Source of the DNA: Sorghum bicolor
Taxonomy: Eukaryota; Streptophyta; Magnoliopsida; Poales; Poaceae
DNA length: 64,000 nt
Reading direction: 5' to 3'
NCBI RefSeq assembly: GCF_000003195.3
Contig: NC_012874.2
Coordinates: 1,705,001 to 1,769,000 of the forward strand
Below the pieces are notes generated by a model. The model had not been told where the DNA came from and made no database searches. It was given only the letters and a program-made list of their open reading frames with translations. This document shows, piece after piece, positions 55,222-64,000 of this stretch (positions within the stretch are counted from its first letter, which is position 1; the number at the start of each line of letters is the position of its first letter). Both the position numbers and the translations under genes were made by a program.

Positions 55222-58200
55222 CTAAACAAAGACATCAGGGATGTGCGAGATGAGGTGCCAGTCCTCCCCTGTTCCTCTCTCACATCGCCTCTTCAGATCA
55301 CGGCAGTGATGGATCAGCAATTGCTTCAGAGCCGTGAGGTCCTTTATCCCCTCCGGCAAGGATTTGATGCCCGGGCAGCAGTCGATTCTGAGCTTTTGAA
55401 GAGAGGTGGTGAGGCGGCAGATGGATTGTGGAAGGCAAGTCAGCTCTGGCAAGTCTGTAATCTCGAGTTTGCGTAGAGAGCAGAGTTCTCCGAGGCAGTC
55501 CGGCAACTGTTGAACTGCATCGCAATGTTTTATCTCGAGCAACTGGAGGGATGTGAGTTGACCCATTGTTTTGGGGAGGCTGGTCAGGCTACGGCAGAAA
55601 TTGATGGCCAACTCTTGCAGACACCGGAGTTCCCCTAGCGACTCGGGTAACTGGTGAAGTGCTTCGCATGATTGTATTACGAGCTTCTGGAGGGATGTGA
55701 GTTGACCCATTGTTTGGGGGAGGCTGGTCAGTCTATCGCATGTTTCGATGGCCAACTCTTGCAGAGACCGGAGTTCCCCTAGCGACTCGGGTAGCTCGCG
55801 GATATCATCCCAGCCATGCACCCTCAGGGATCTCAGGGATGTGAGGCTCCACAAGGTCGCAGGCACCTCGGTGTGCACTCCAGAGAATCTAAAAATCTGC
55901 AATGACTCGAGTGCCGTCATGTGGTGCAGCAGCTCCCACCCACCCATTCCTGTCACTTTCCGTAGTTCAAACTCCTTCAGATTGTTAAAACTGGGTGAGG
56001 AAGAAGGCCCCTGGCATTGGCCTGGCAACTGCAGCAGCTGCTCACTTCCCTGCAACACTAAATGCTGCAGTGACGGAGGAAGGTGCGGCATCACCTCCAA
56101 CTTAGGACAATCCTCAATCTTTAACTCTGTTAAGCGGCTACCAACTCGGACTTGTCCGAAATGAGGTGTTAAATTGTAGTTGTAGCAGCCTCCCTCATTT
56201 TCTACATCGGGCACGGTCCTCTCTGGTACCATCCACACCCGTCCCAAACGAGGCAGTTTACACATCTCCAACTTCACCAGTGAAGGAAATGGGCCTCCAC
56301 TTATGCTCTCAACAGAAGGCATACTTTGCAGCCAAAGCTCCTCCAAACAAGGTAGTTCGACAAGCCCATCTAGATGCTTCAAGTTTGGGAAATCAAATAG
56401 CTTCATCACCCTCAAAAATGGGAAGGGGGCAGGGCCCTGTACTCCACCACCAACTTGACTCTGCATCCACCCTGCATATTGCCTACCTGAATACCCAGAA
56501 ATGTGCAGCATTTGAATACCAGATGGTGGTTCTAGGGCATCAAGCACATCTTGCTGCAACTCAGTGTTTACCTCTTCCATGTTCTTCGACATCCAATTTA
56601 GTTCCAACCTCTGTAAGTTTATCTTCTGTTTCAAGCATGCCACATGTGCATCATTCGTATCCATCACATGTTGAATATCTATGATTGTTAGTTCCTCACC
56701 CAACCTAGATACATTTGCAAGCTCAGATATTCGAGCAAACTTTTCTCCCTTACCAATACAAAATAAGCCCAACTTTTGAAGTCGACTGAGCTGTCCAATA
56801 CCTACAGGCATTCCTCCCAATTTTGTACAACCTTTTAGGTTCAAAACTTGAAGCTTATCCAAGTTGCCGATGCCTTCAGGTAGCTCTACTAGCCAACTAC
56901 ATTTATGAAGGTCCAAACACTCCAGATTTTCCAGTTTTGTCATACTTGATGGTAGCCTCTGAACGTTGGTGAAACCTAGTCTCAACAATCTTAGCATTTT
57001 GTTTCTGCAGATGGAATCTGGCAAGCATTTCAGCTCTCTACACCCTGACAGGTTCAATGTTCTTAACATCTGCAACTTACCAATTGAGTCTGGCAACATC
57101 ATAAGCTGAATGCAAGCGCAAAGATCAATACTTGAAATCATATGGCAATCACCAATAGAATCTGGCAAGCATTTCAGCTCTCTACACCATGACAGGTTCA
57201 ATGTTCTTAACATCTGCAACTTACCAATTGAGTCTGGCAACACTGTAAGCTGAATGCAATAGTAAAGATCAATACTTGAAATCATATGACAATCACCAAT
57301 AGAATCTGGCAAACACTTTAGATTCATACATCTCGATAACTTTATTGTTCTTAACATTCTCATCTTACAAATTGATTTTGGTATCTCGACAAGTGAAAAG
57401 CTGAGTTCTACAAGAAGTGCTTGCAGGCTCCAAACATCTGACATAGTCTCAGGAAGTGTTTCACAATCTAGTTCTGAAACGGCAAGATATTTGAGATATT
57501 TAACTTGAGACATGGTGTTAGCTCCTTCTGCATTGAGATATCCCACCGTAACACTACGCAAGTGCTTTGCATGCTTCAGTGCCATGGCATATATGTAATC
57601 TTCATACTTAGGCATATATACAGCACGTGCTTTTCTAAAAAAAATTTTAGGTGCCATATGTTCTGTCTGTTTAATCAAAGAAAAATATCTATAGCTCTTT
57701 GTGGTACTGCTGCTTGCCTCATTTGGCATGTCAAGCGAAATTTCATCACCCAAGATGGACAAGGCAAGATCATGAACCAAATCATGCATCCAACATGTCA
57801 CTCTCCCATCTTGTTCTTTGACATTTTGTAGGAATGACGCTTGCACAAGAGAATTAAAGTGCTTGTGTCCAACATCCAAGTAGCCAATACCATTCTCTAG
57901 AATGATCATATCATGAGCAATCCATAGGTCAATCAGTTGTTGTTTATCAATCTTATGACCTTTGGGAAACACTGAACATATTGTAAAGCACTGTTTGAGA
58001 TTAGATGGCAGATGGAAATAGCTTAACCTTAAGCATGCAGCCACTCTATCTTCTCTACCATTAAAATTTGATAAGTTTTTGTCTCTCATGGCCTGCCACT
58101 CCTCTATCAGATCCTTGCCATGGAGAGAACCTGCAAGAACTTTAATTGCTAGAGGCACCCCACCACATTTGTCCACAATCGCCTTCCCAACCTCTTCAAA

Positions 58201-59283
58201 TTCAAAATTCCAACCTGTAGCAGGTGTTACCAAACTTTGTTGGAATAGTTGCCAGCTGTCATCTGGAGATAAGAATGGCAAGTGAAATTGGTCGGTGGAT
58301 CCCACTATTACCGCAACTTCTGTATTTCGAGTAGTAAGTAAAATCCTGCTTTGAGGTGCACCCACCTTTATATATACCATGAATTCTTCCCACTCATCTC
58401 GTGAGTTAGTCCAAACATCATCCAATACAAGAAGAAACTTTTTTCCATTCAACTTGTCTGAGATTGTTTTGGTCATATAAGGCAAGGCATGTGGTCCTGG
58501 ATTATTTTCAGAAAAAGCTTCAAACACTTTTTTGATGAGATCTTTGACATCAAATTCTTGTGACACATGAACCCATAGTCTAACTTCAAAATGTTTCTCT
58601 ATAATGTTACCATCATTGAAAACCAGTTTAGCCAAGGTAGTCTTCCCTGATCCGCCAAGCCCAATGACAGAAACTATCTTAATTTTCTGTAGATCATCAT
58701 TCGCTTCAAGCATGGATATTATCTTCTGCTTATCTTTATCTCTTCCAACTACTAATTCCTCATCAACGTTGGACAATGATAGCACCTCCTTTGTTTTCAT
58801 GTTTGTATGTCGAACTGGAGGATCCACTGATAAACTATTCTTTATTGCAATGTATTCAGTTCTTTGCTTCACAATTGCAGCAAATCTCTTCTTAATTGCC
58901 TTGATCTTGTTGGCTGCCTTGCATTGAAATACAAATGATTTTGGTATTGTGCAAAGATAATTGGACACAATGCCACCATCACTATTGGAGTCATGTTTTT
59001 CAGCCTTTAGCTGGAACTCATCAACAACATCATCAACATCATAAGAAATATCTTTCAACTTTTTGAGCCAAGAAAATGATTGTTTACTTCCAACAGAATT
59101 GTCTGTTGTTGTTTCCAGCCAAAAGTTGATCTCCGCAACAAGATCATGGAGCTCCTGGAGATCTTCCTTAACACCCACTATAGAGCTGTACTCTTTGATT
59201 AGCAGTGGAGCTAATTTGTTGACCACAATCTTCAAGGTTCCGGATACTACAGCAGAAATGGCAGCAGCTTCTACACCTGTCAT
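55222..59283 (-). CDS. CC-NB-LRR disease-resistance protein (NLR 2)
   Basis: 1353 residues from the ATG at 59283. An in-frame extension upstream to 59355 crosses a strong acceptor (TTTTTGCAG at about 59318), and the start MTGVEAAAIS parallels MVGMEAAALS of NLR 1, so the shorter start is chosen and a 5'UTR intron inferred. CC domain 1-145 with VDDVVDEFQ. NB-ARC: P-loop GLGGSGKTT (208-216), kinase-2 FLLVLDDVW (283-291), RNBS-B RILLTTRN, GVPL (375-378), RNBS-D CFTICSVFPKG, MHD (499-501). The LRR region has three tandem 48-residue units (DNA 57014-57445), two of them almost identical, and a second 48-residue duplication near the C-terminus (LPESLGEL / SLTSLP.TMGQLTSLQ). Everything needed for function is present. 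It is a close paralogue of NLR 1. Confidence 0.96.
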   Translation of the reverse strand: MTGVEAAAISAVVSGTLKIVVNKLAPLLIKEYSSIVGVKEDLQELHDLVAEINFWLETTTDNSVGSKQSFSWLKKLKDISYDVDDVVDEFQLKAEKHDSNSDGGIVSNYLCTIPKSFVFQCKAANKIKAIKKRFAAIVKQRTEYIAIKNSLSVDPPVRHTNMKTKEVLSLSNVDEELVVGRDKDKQKIISMLEANDDLQKIKIVSVIGLGGSGKTTLAKLVFNDGNIIEKHFEVRLWVHVSQEFDVKDLIKKVFEAFSENNPGPHALPYMTKTISDKLNGKKFLLVLDDVWTNSRDEWEEFMVYIKVGAPQSRILLTTRNTEVAVIVGSTDQFHLPFLSPDDSWQLFQQSLVTPATGWNFEFEEVGKAIVDKCGGVPLAIKVLAGSLHGKDLIEEWQAMRDKNLSNFNGREDRVAACLRLSYFHLPSNLKQCFTICSVFPKGHKIDKQQLIDLWIAHDMIILENGIGYLDVGHKHFNSLVQASFLQNVKEQDGRVTCWMHDLVHDLALSILGDEISLDMPNEASSSTTKSYRYFSLIKQTEHMAPKIFFRKARAVYMPKYEDYIYAMALKHAKHLRSVTVGYLNAEGANTMSQVKYLKYLAVSELDCETLPETMSDVWSLQALLVELSFSLVEIPKSICKMRMLRTIKLSRCMNLKCLPDSIGDCHMISSIDLYYCIQLTVLPDSIGKLQMLRTLNLSWCRELKCLPDSIGDCHMISSIDLCACIQLMMLPDSIGKLQMLRTLNLSGCRELKCLPDSICRNKMLRLLRLGFTNVQRLPSSMTKLENLECLDLHKCSWLVELPEGIGNLDKLQVLNLKGCTKLGGMPVGIGQLSRLQKLGLFCIGKGEKFARISELANVSRLGEELTIIDIQHVMDTNDAHVACLKQKINLQRLELNWMSKNMEEVNTELQQDVLDALEPPSGIQMLHISGYSGRQYAGWMQSQVGGGVQGPAPFPFLRVMKLFDFPNLKHLDGLVELPCLEELWLQSMPSVESISGGPFPSLVKLEMCKLPRLGRVWMVPERTVPDVENEGGCYNYNLTPHFGQVRVGSRLTELKIEDCPKLEVMPHLPPSLQHLVLQGSEQLLQLPGQCQGPSSSPSFNNLKEFELRKVTGMGGWELLHHMTALESLQIFRFSGVHTEVPATLWSLTSLRSLRVHGWDDIRELPESLGELRSLQELAIETCDRLTSLPQTMGQLTSLQKLVIQSCEALHQLPESLGELRCLQELAINFCRSLTSLPKTMGQLTSLQLLEIKHCDAVQQLPDCLGELCSLRKLEITDLPELTCLPQSICRLTTSLQKLRIDCCPGIKSLPEGIKDLTALKQLLIHHCRDLKRRCERGTGEDWHLISHIPDVFV
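57014..57445 (-). repeat. 144-bp tandem repeats within the LRR region of NLR 2
   Basis: The phrase GAATCTGGCAAGCATTTCAG occurs at 57014 and 57158, and a diverged form at 57302, exactly 144 bases apart. The first two units differ at few bases. Each encodes two LRRs (48 residues) with the CHMISSIDL motif. Confidence 0.9.
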
Positions 59284-60384
59284 TTTTCTTAAAGATTCTC
59301 CCGTCCCAGAGATTTCCTGCAAAAATGAATTCACAGTGAGCTGCCAGCCTGCCAATCAAGAAGGCAGAATATATAAAAAAAAGTTGTACCAAAATATGGC
59401 TCTATATGCATGGTGCAACTAATCATTCCTATTGTGCTTTCATGTGTAATAGTGTTTTTTGTTTGCTGCACTAACGCGTGAACAATACCGACAACAATTT
59501 GAGAAAAGATTTCATTCAAATAATAATCTGGTAGAAGTGCAGAAAACTGTAGTTGATATATTTAAGATGTCTGACCTTGGTAAACAGGGGCTCAAGTACA
59601 CATCCTGCCTTTTGATCTTCACGTTATTGAAGTGCTTCTTTGCAAATAATGTACTCCCTCTGTTCCAAACTATAAGAAGCGTCATCTATGTCAGGAAATC
59701 AAAGAGTACGGGATACAAAGTACTCCACCGTTTCAAATTATAAGACGTATTTATAAGACAGATAATCTTAGATATATACTATGACAAATAATCTTAGATA
59801 TATACTATGACAAAACGTCTTATAATCTATGTCAAAGAGCTTACTAAGTTTTTAGACATAGTATATATCTAAGTATATAGCAAATCTATGTATCTAAAAA
59901 AGCCAGAACACATATTATAATTAGGAATGGAGTACATGAAAATGAACTATTTAACCACGGCCTCTAGAACTGAACATAGCGGTACTGTGTCCAGATGATC
60001 TATGAGTCTGTGAGTTTTATGACTGATGAGTGTTCCAGTATTAAGTACCTTAAGAGTATACAAAAAGGCCTATAATGTGCTAAGAAAGGTATAGGCATCA
60101 GAGATGAGATGAAGATCATAGACTGGAGCAAGAACCATAATAAAATAGGATGCTACATTATTTGTCAGAAATAAACTAAATACCTGGAGCTAAGGGATGT
60201 GCTGCCGTTGCTTGTTCAATCTCCAAATATGATCTTCCTTTTCTCCTCTACAGACCAGACATCCGAATCTGTGTTGCACAGTGCAGGCTTGAGCCTAGAT
60301 CTTGATGGCCAGTGATGAGCACTTGGGATCTGGTTGCTTGTGATGCTTCGTTGCCAACTAATCAACTGTTAGATACAAGGACAC
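59284..60384. promoter_or_regulatory. Upstream region of NLR 2
   Basis: Leader intron end and promoter of NLR 2. It contains a Stowaway-like MITE (59652-59934). The interval 60080-60190 has a diverged copy at 62060-62150 (GGCATCAGAGATGA, GGAGCAAGAA, GGATGCTA), so the upstream sequence is itself duplicated. Confidence 0.45.
59652..59934. mobile_element. Stowaway-like MITE (possibly nested)
   Basis: It starts TACTCCCTCTGTTCC and ends GGAATGGAGTA, the Stowaway (Tc1/mariner) termini with TA at both edges. A second start-like phrase TACTCCACCGTTTCAAATTATAAGACG at about 59720 suggests one element inside another or an internal duplication. Confidence 0.75.
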
Positions 60385-60396
60385 AATGTAGAGCAG
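60385..60396. repeat. LINE target-site duplication (left)
   Basis: AATGTAGAGCAG is repeated at 62049-62060 after the poly-A of the LINE. Confidence 0.85.
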
Positions 60397-62050
60397 GAAT
60401 GCTAGACTCCGACTATCTCTCTACGCCGATGATGCTGTTATCTTCATCAACCCAATCAGGGAGGAGGTCACAGCGCTGTTTGAAATCCTCGAGCAGTTTG
60501 GAGCGACAACCGGCCTAAAGCTAAATATTGGAAAATGCACAGTAGCCCCTATCAGATGTGCTGAGATCAACCTAGATCATGTTCTTGAGGGTTATAGAGG
60601 AAATAAAACAAACTTTCCAATCACATACCTGGGTCTACCATTGTCCTTAGGTAGGCTGAAGGTTGTGCACCTGCAAAAGATTGTTGATAAATCAAGATCT
60701 CGGTTAGCTGCGTGGCAAGGAAGACTAATGAACCCGGCGGACAGGCGAGAATTGGTACGCTCTGTGCTTAGCTCCATGCCTGTATACCTAATGACTACTC
60801 TCAAGGCGCCAAAGCAGCTGATTGCGGACATTGATCAAATGAGGCGTCGCTTCCTTTGGGCGGGAGATAATGAGATTTCAGGAGGCAAATGCAAAGTGGC
60901 TTGGACAGCTGTGGCCAAGCCGGAGGAGTTTGGTGGATTGGGCATTATTGATTTAGATAAATTCAGCAGGGCACTGCGCCTTAGATGGCTTTGGTTCCAG
61001 TGGACTAAACCAGAAAGACCATGGAATGGGTCTGAACTACCAGTGAATGCTGATGATGTGGCGCTCTTCAATGCAGCTACAACTGTCACCGTTCGAGATG
61101 GAAGGAAGGCCTCCTTCTGGCACTCTAGTTGGATCGAAGGGAGAGCACCGGCCAGTCTGTGGCCGCGGCTGTACGCCCACAGCAGGAAAAAGAATAGGAC
61201 AGTCAGAGAAGCATTGTTGAATAGAAGATGGGTGAGTGATATTGCACACAATCTGAATCAGGATCTGCTTAAGGAATATTTTGAGTTCTGGTTGGCTATC
61301 GACCGTGTCAGGCCAGCTCTAGATGAGGCAGGTGGAGACATAATTATCTGGGGCCTTGAAAGTTCAGGTCAATACTCCAGCAAATCGGCATACATGATTC
61401 AGTTTGCTGGCCAAAGTCCAATCCCCTTTCCCAGCCTTAATCTGGAAAGCCTGGGCACCGCCAAAGTGCAAATTCTTCTTATGGCTGCTGCTAAAAAACA
61501 GGCTATGGACCTCAGCACGTCTGCAACAGCGTCATTGGAAGAATAACTACTTCTGCGCACTATGTGAAAGAAACCTGGAGACAGCACACCACTTATTCTT
61601 TGAATACCCCTACTCTCGACTAGTTTGGCAAGCTGTATCGAGTTCATGCCCTAGCTTGCAGCCGGCTTCATGGGAAGACAGGAGCCGCCTCGAGGACTGT
61701 TTCAGCCAAACCTTGACAACAGGGGAGAAGAAGGCGCATACATTGGCAATCCTAACTCTATGGAGCATTTGGAACCGACGAAATGCAGTTGTTTTCAGGG
61801 AAGATCGAAAGACGACCATTTCACTAGTGGTGGAGATTAAGGACATGGCTCGCCAATGGTCGTTGGCAGGATGCAAAGCTCTTAGGCCTCTTATGGTTGC
61901 ACATGTAATTAGTGAGTAATTAGCTAAGAACAAAAGCCCCACGCGGTCTAGGCTGCGTGGGGGAGCGCTGCTCGCGCTTGTAACCCGATGTTTCCTGCTT
62001 CTCCTCTTATTATTAATCAAAGCCGGTAAAACCGGATCTTTAAAAAAAAA
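60397..62050 (+). mobile_element. 5'-truncated LINE with 12-bp target duplication
   Basis: The coding part begins inside RT, with the catalytic LYADDAVIF at about 60415-60445, then GLKLNIGKC, TYLGLPLSLG, and the downstream region RRRFLWAG, GGLGIIDL and FWHSSWIEG. The frame 60641-61546 shifts near 61450 into 61404-61919. That frame carries PPKCKFFLWLLLKNRLWTSARLQ, the CALCERNLETAHHLFFECPY-like zinc-binding segment (here EYPY) and WSIWNRRNAVVF. The tail of nine A at 62042-62050 is followed by the duplicate of the bases at 60385-60396. It has been inactive since insertion because most of the element is missing. Confidence 0.9.
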
Positions 62051-62060
62051 TGTAGAGCAG

Positions 62061-62434
62061 AAAGGTAGGCGTCAGAGATGAATGAAAGAGATCTTGGATG
62101 AATTTGACCGGAGCAAGAAATGGGATGCTATGTTGCACACCAGAGCTCAGGGATCGGAAGCTAGCCTTTGATAGTGCCGCCTCCCAAATAGAACCTTCGA
62201 TTCCTTTGCTCCTTTGCTATGTTGCACACCAAAACTTCTGGGAACTGGGATTGCCTTAGCTAACTTGTGACAGCTTCCTTGTGAAGCTAAGCCTAAGCTA
62301 TCAGCTGCTGGCGGCTCATGTAGTCATGCCACAAGATGGAGGGGCTCATCAACAAGCAAAGAGAGGAACCATCCGGGAAGATGCCACGGAGTTGTGCTGC
62401 GCGTACCGTGGAGACCAGCGAGCCAAGATTCCGA
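62061..62434. other. Intergenic region
   Basis: It continues the host sequence interrupted by the LINE and includes the second copy of NLR 2 upstream sequence (62060-62150). No gene seen. Confidence 0.35.
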
Positions 62435-62671
62435 GGCCTTGTTTAGATCCAAATTCTTTTTTATTTTGAGACTGTAGCATTTTCATCTGTATTTGACAAA
62501 CATTATCTAATTATAGACTAATTAGATTTAAAAGATTCGTCTCACGGTTTATATGTAAATTGTTAATAATTTTTTTATCTATATTTAATGCTCAATGCAT
62601 GTGTCACAAGATTTGATGTGACGAAGAATCTTATAAACTTTTGGGTTTTTTGAGCGCATCTAAACAAGACC
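62435..62671. mobile_element. MITE, GGCCTTGTTTAGTT family, copy 5 (diverged)
   Basis: It starts GGCCTTGTTTAGATCC and ends ATCTAAACAAGACC. The last GGCC has changed to GACC. The interior matches copy 3 (CATTTTCATCTGTATTTGACAAAC). Confidence 0.75.
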
Positions 62672-62691
62672 TTTATTTAGTTAGACGTTAA

Positions 62692-62982
62692 GGCCTTGTT
62701 TACTTAGCAAAATTTTTTGGCTTTGGCTACTATAACACTTTTGTTTATATTTGACAATTATTGAATAACTAGACTCAAAAAATTCGTCTTGAAAATTCAA
62801 TTAGTTATTTTTTATCTATATTTAATGCTCCATGTATGTGCCACAAGGAGTCTGTTTGCTTGTCTATAAAGTCATGACTAAAAGTAATGTTCGTTGATGT
62901 ATTAGGAGAGAAAGACGCTGCTGACTGGTGTGACGAAAAATCTTGAAAACTTTGGAAATCTTTTTAAGAACTAAACAGCCCC
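62692..62982. mobile_element. MITE, GGCCTTGTTTAGTT family, copy 6, with internal insertion
   Basis: GGCCTTGTTTACTT to AACTAAACAGCCCC, flanked by TAA on both sides. A stretch of about 85 bases at about 62850-62935, absent from the other copies, interrupts it. Confidence 0.75.
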
Positions 62983-64000
62983 TAAAGCAACAACCAGGAT
63001 CGCTGCTTTCGATGACTCGAGGTCCCCAGTTCCCACTAGTGGCACATTTCATCGAACGGGCCGCGCCCCAGGCTTAGTTAATCCTTCACCAGCAGCATAA
63101 GTATGATGTCGTCTTGGAGTTTAGGCATCATTGCATTGGATGCTTATTGGATGGAAAGGCGCACTAGCTAAGAACCTAAAATAATGCGTGCTGAACTGGA
63201 AGTGTCAGTCGGCGTTGATGATGGTTCAACCGTACCCAAACTTTGGTTACATACAAAATCATGTACGGAGGCAGCCTCCAAAGTGAAAAATATAACCCAT
63301 GCGAGGCCGTATCGATCACTACATTCCATGGTGTGGAGAAATAAAAATAATCCATATTCACCTGTGTTCAATGCTCACTGCTTGCCTTCACTTGGGGACG
63401 CGTGTAACTTACAGGAATGTCTGTTTCTTGTATTCTAGGAAAGTAGTTTGCACATGTACATGATTAAATATATGAAATTAACTACTAATAATGTTTATAA
63501 TACATAATATCATTAATTAGATAGATTCATTAATTTTATGATAAATTTATTCAGAGATACAAGTGTTGCAAATATTTTTTTTTAAACTTAGTCAAACTTA
63601 GCGCAATTCATACGGTATCACTTAAATAAGGGATGGAGGGAAATGGCGACAAATATTGTTGGAATTGCCTACTACGTCGGAGGGAAAATTTGTTGTGGTT
63701 ACATACAAAATCCTATGAGATTTCAAAGCAGCCCCCAAAGTGCAAGCATATATAGAGTATATGACCCATGCCATGCCAGCCGTATCACTACGTCAATTCC
63801 ACGGTCTGTTTCTTGTATTCACATGCATGCTCGCGACATACCTACTCCCACTACCCCAGTTGTATTGGTATCTGTTGCAAAGGTTTTGCTGTTGTACGCG
63901 TTGCAGTAGTACTAGGTAGCGTGCCCGTGCGTTGCTACGGGTTAGTAAACAAATACACAGATCGCACAATAAGTATATATTTCTGTAAAATTTAAGTATC
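62983..64000. other. Intergenic region to the window end
   Basis: No gene supported. AT-rich 63430-63645 ends in AAGGGATGGAGGGAAA, a Stowaway-type terminus without a clear partner. The phrase TTGGTTACATACAAAATC(A/C)T near 63243 recurs near 63698 (GTGGTTACATACAAAATCCT), each followed by GCAGCC(T/C)CCAAAGTG, so there is a diverged direct repeat. Confidence 0.4.

Noticed and set aside
59284..59355. 24-residue N-terminal extension of NLR 2
   Set aside because: It crosses a strong acceptor (TTTTTGCAG), and NLR 1 starts at the equivalent of the later ATG.

Overview
This is a 64-kb stretch of nuclear plant DNA, almost certainly from a grass and probably a panicoid such as sorghum. That assignment is inference. 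It rests on GT-AG introns, a CC-NB-LRR cluster, an LRR-XII receptor kinase, dense MITEs including many copies of a family with GGCCTTGTTTAGTT termini, nested retroelements and the DUF4220/DUF594 family. There are no prokaryotic features, rRNA genes or tRNA genes that I can see.

Layout. 1-1361: probable LTR of an unrelated retrotransposon, minus strand, running off the window. 2335-16617: a complete Ty3/gypsy element in minus orientation, with a perfect 5-bp target duplication (ATGCT), two almost identical LTRs of about 1.05 kb, a primer-binding site, gag-protease-RT-RNaseH-integrase on the minus strand, and a six-exon gene on the opposite strand between integrase and the 3' LTR. It is inserted into an older dispersed repeat whose uninterrupted relative lies at about 21.0-22.4 kb. 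17.3-23.7 kb is intergenic and repeat-rich. 23.7-25.8 kb: a DUF4220/DUF594 membrane-protein gene (+). 27.4-29.5 kb: a TRAF-type zinc-finger gene (-) with a 5'UTR intron. 30-33 kb: MITEs and a LINE fragment. 33.9-59.3 kb: an immune-receptor cluster with two full-length CC-NB-LRR genes (34972-39120 and 55222-59283, both minus), two NLR relics (about 33.9-34.5 kb and 41.8-42.8 kb) and one LRR receptor kinase of the XA21 type (45061-48284, +). LINE fragments, MITEs and a CACTA end are scattered between them. 59.3-64 kb: MITEs and a 5'-truncated LINE with a clear 12-bp target duplication.

How the genes relate. The two NLRs and the two NLR relics share N-terminal, LRR and flanking sequence, so the locus grew by local duplication and decay. 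NLR proteins act as intracellular immune sensors and the non-RD receptor kinase as a cell-surface sensor, so this is a mixed resistance-gene cluster. The retrotransposon is the most unusual object. It inserted recently by LTR identity, yet it carries four in-frame stop codons, two in pol and two in the antisense gene. Its antisense gene keeps five short introns, which only makes sense if that gene is transcribed opposite to the RNA used for retrotransposition.

Limits: homology calls are from family knowledge, not searches. Exon borders are read from GT/AG signals and frame continuity. Several long reading frames begin at GTG or TTG, and I moved those starts to the first suitable ATG.
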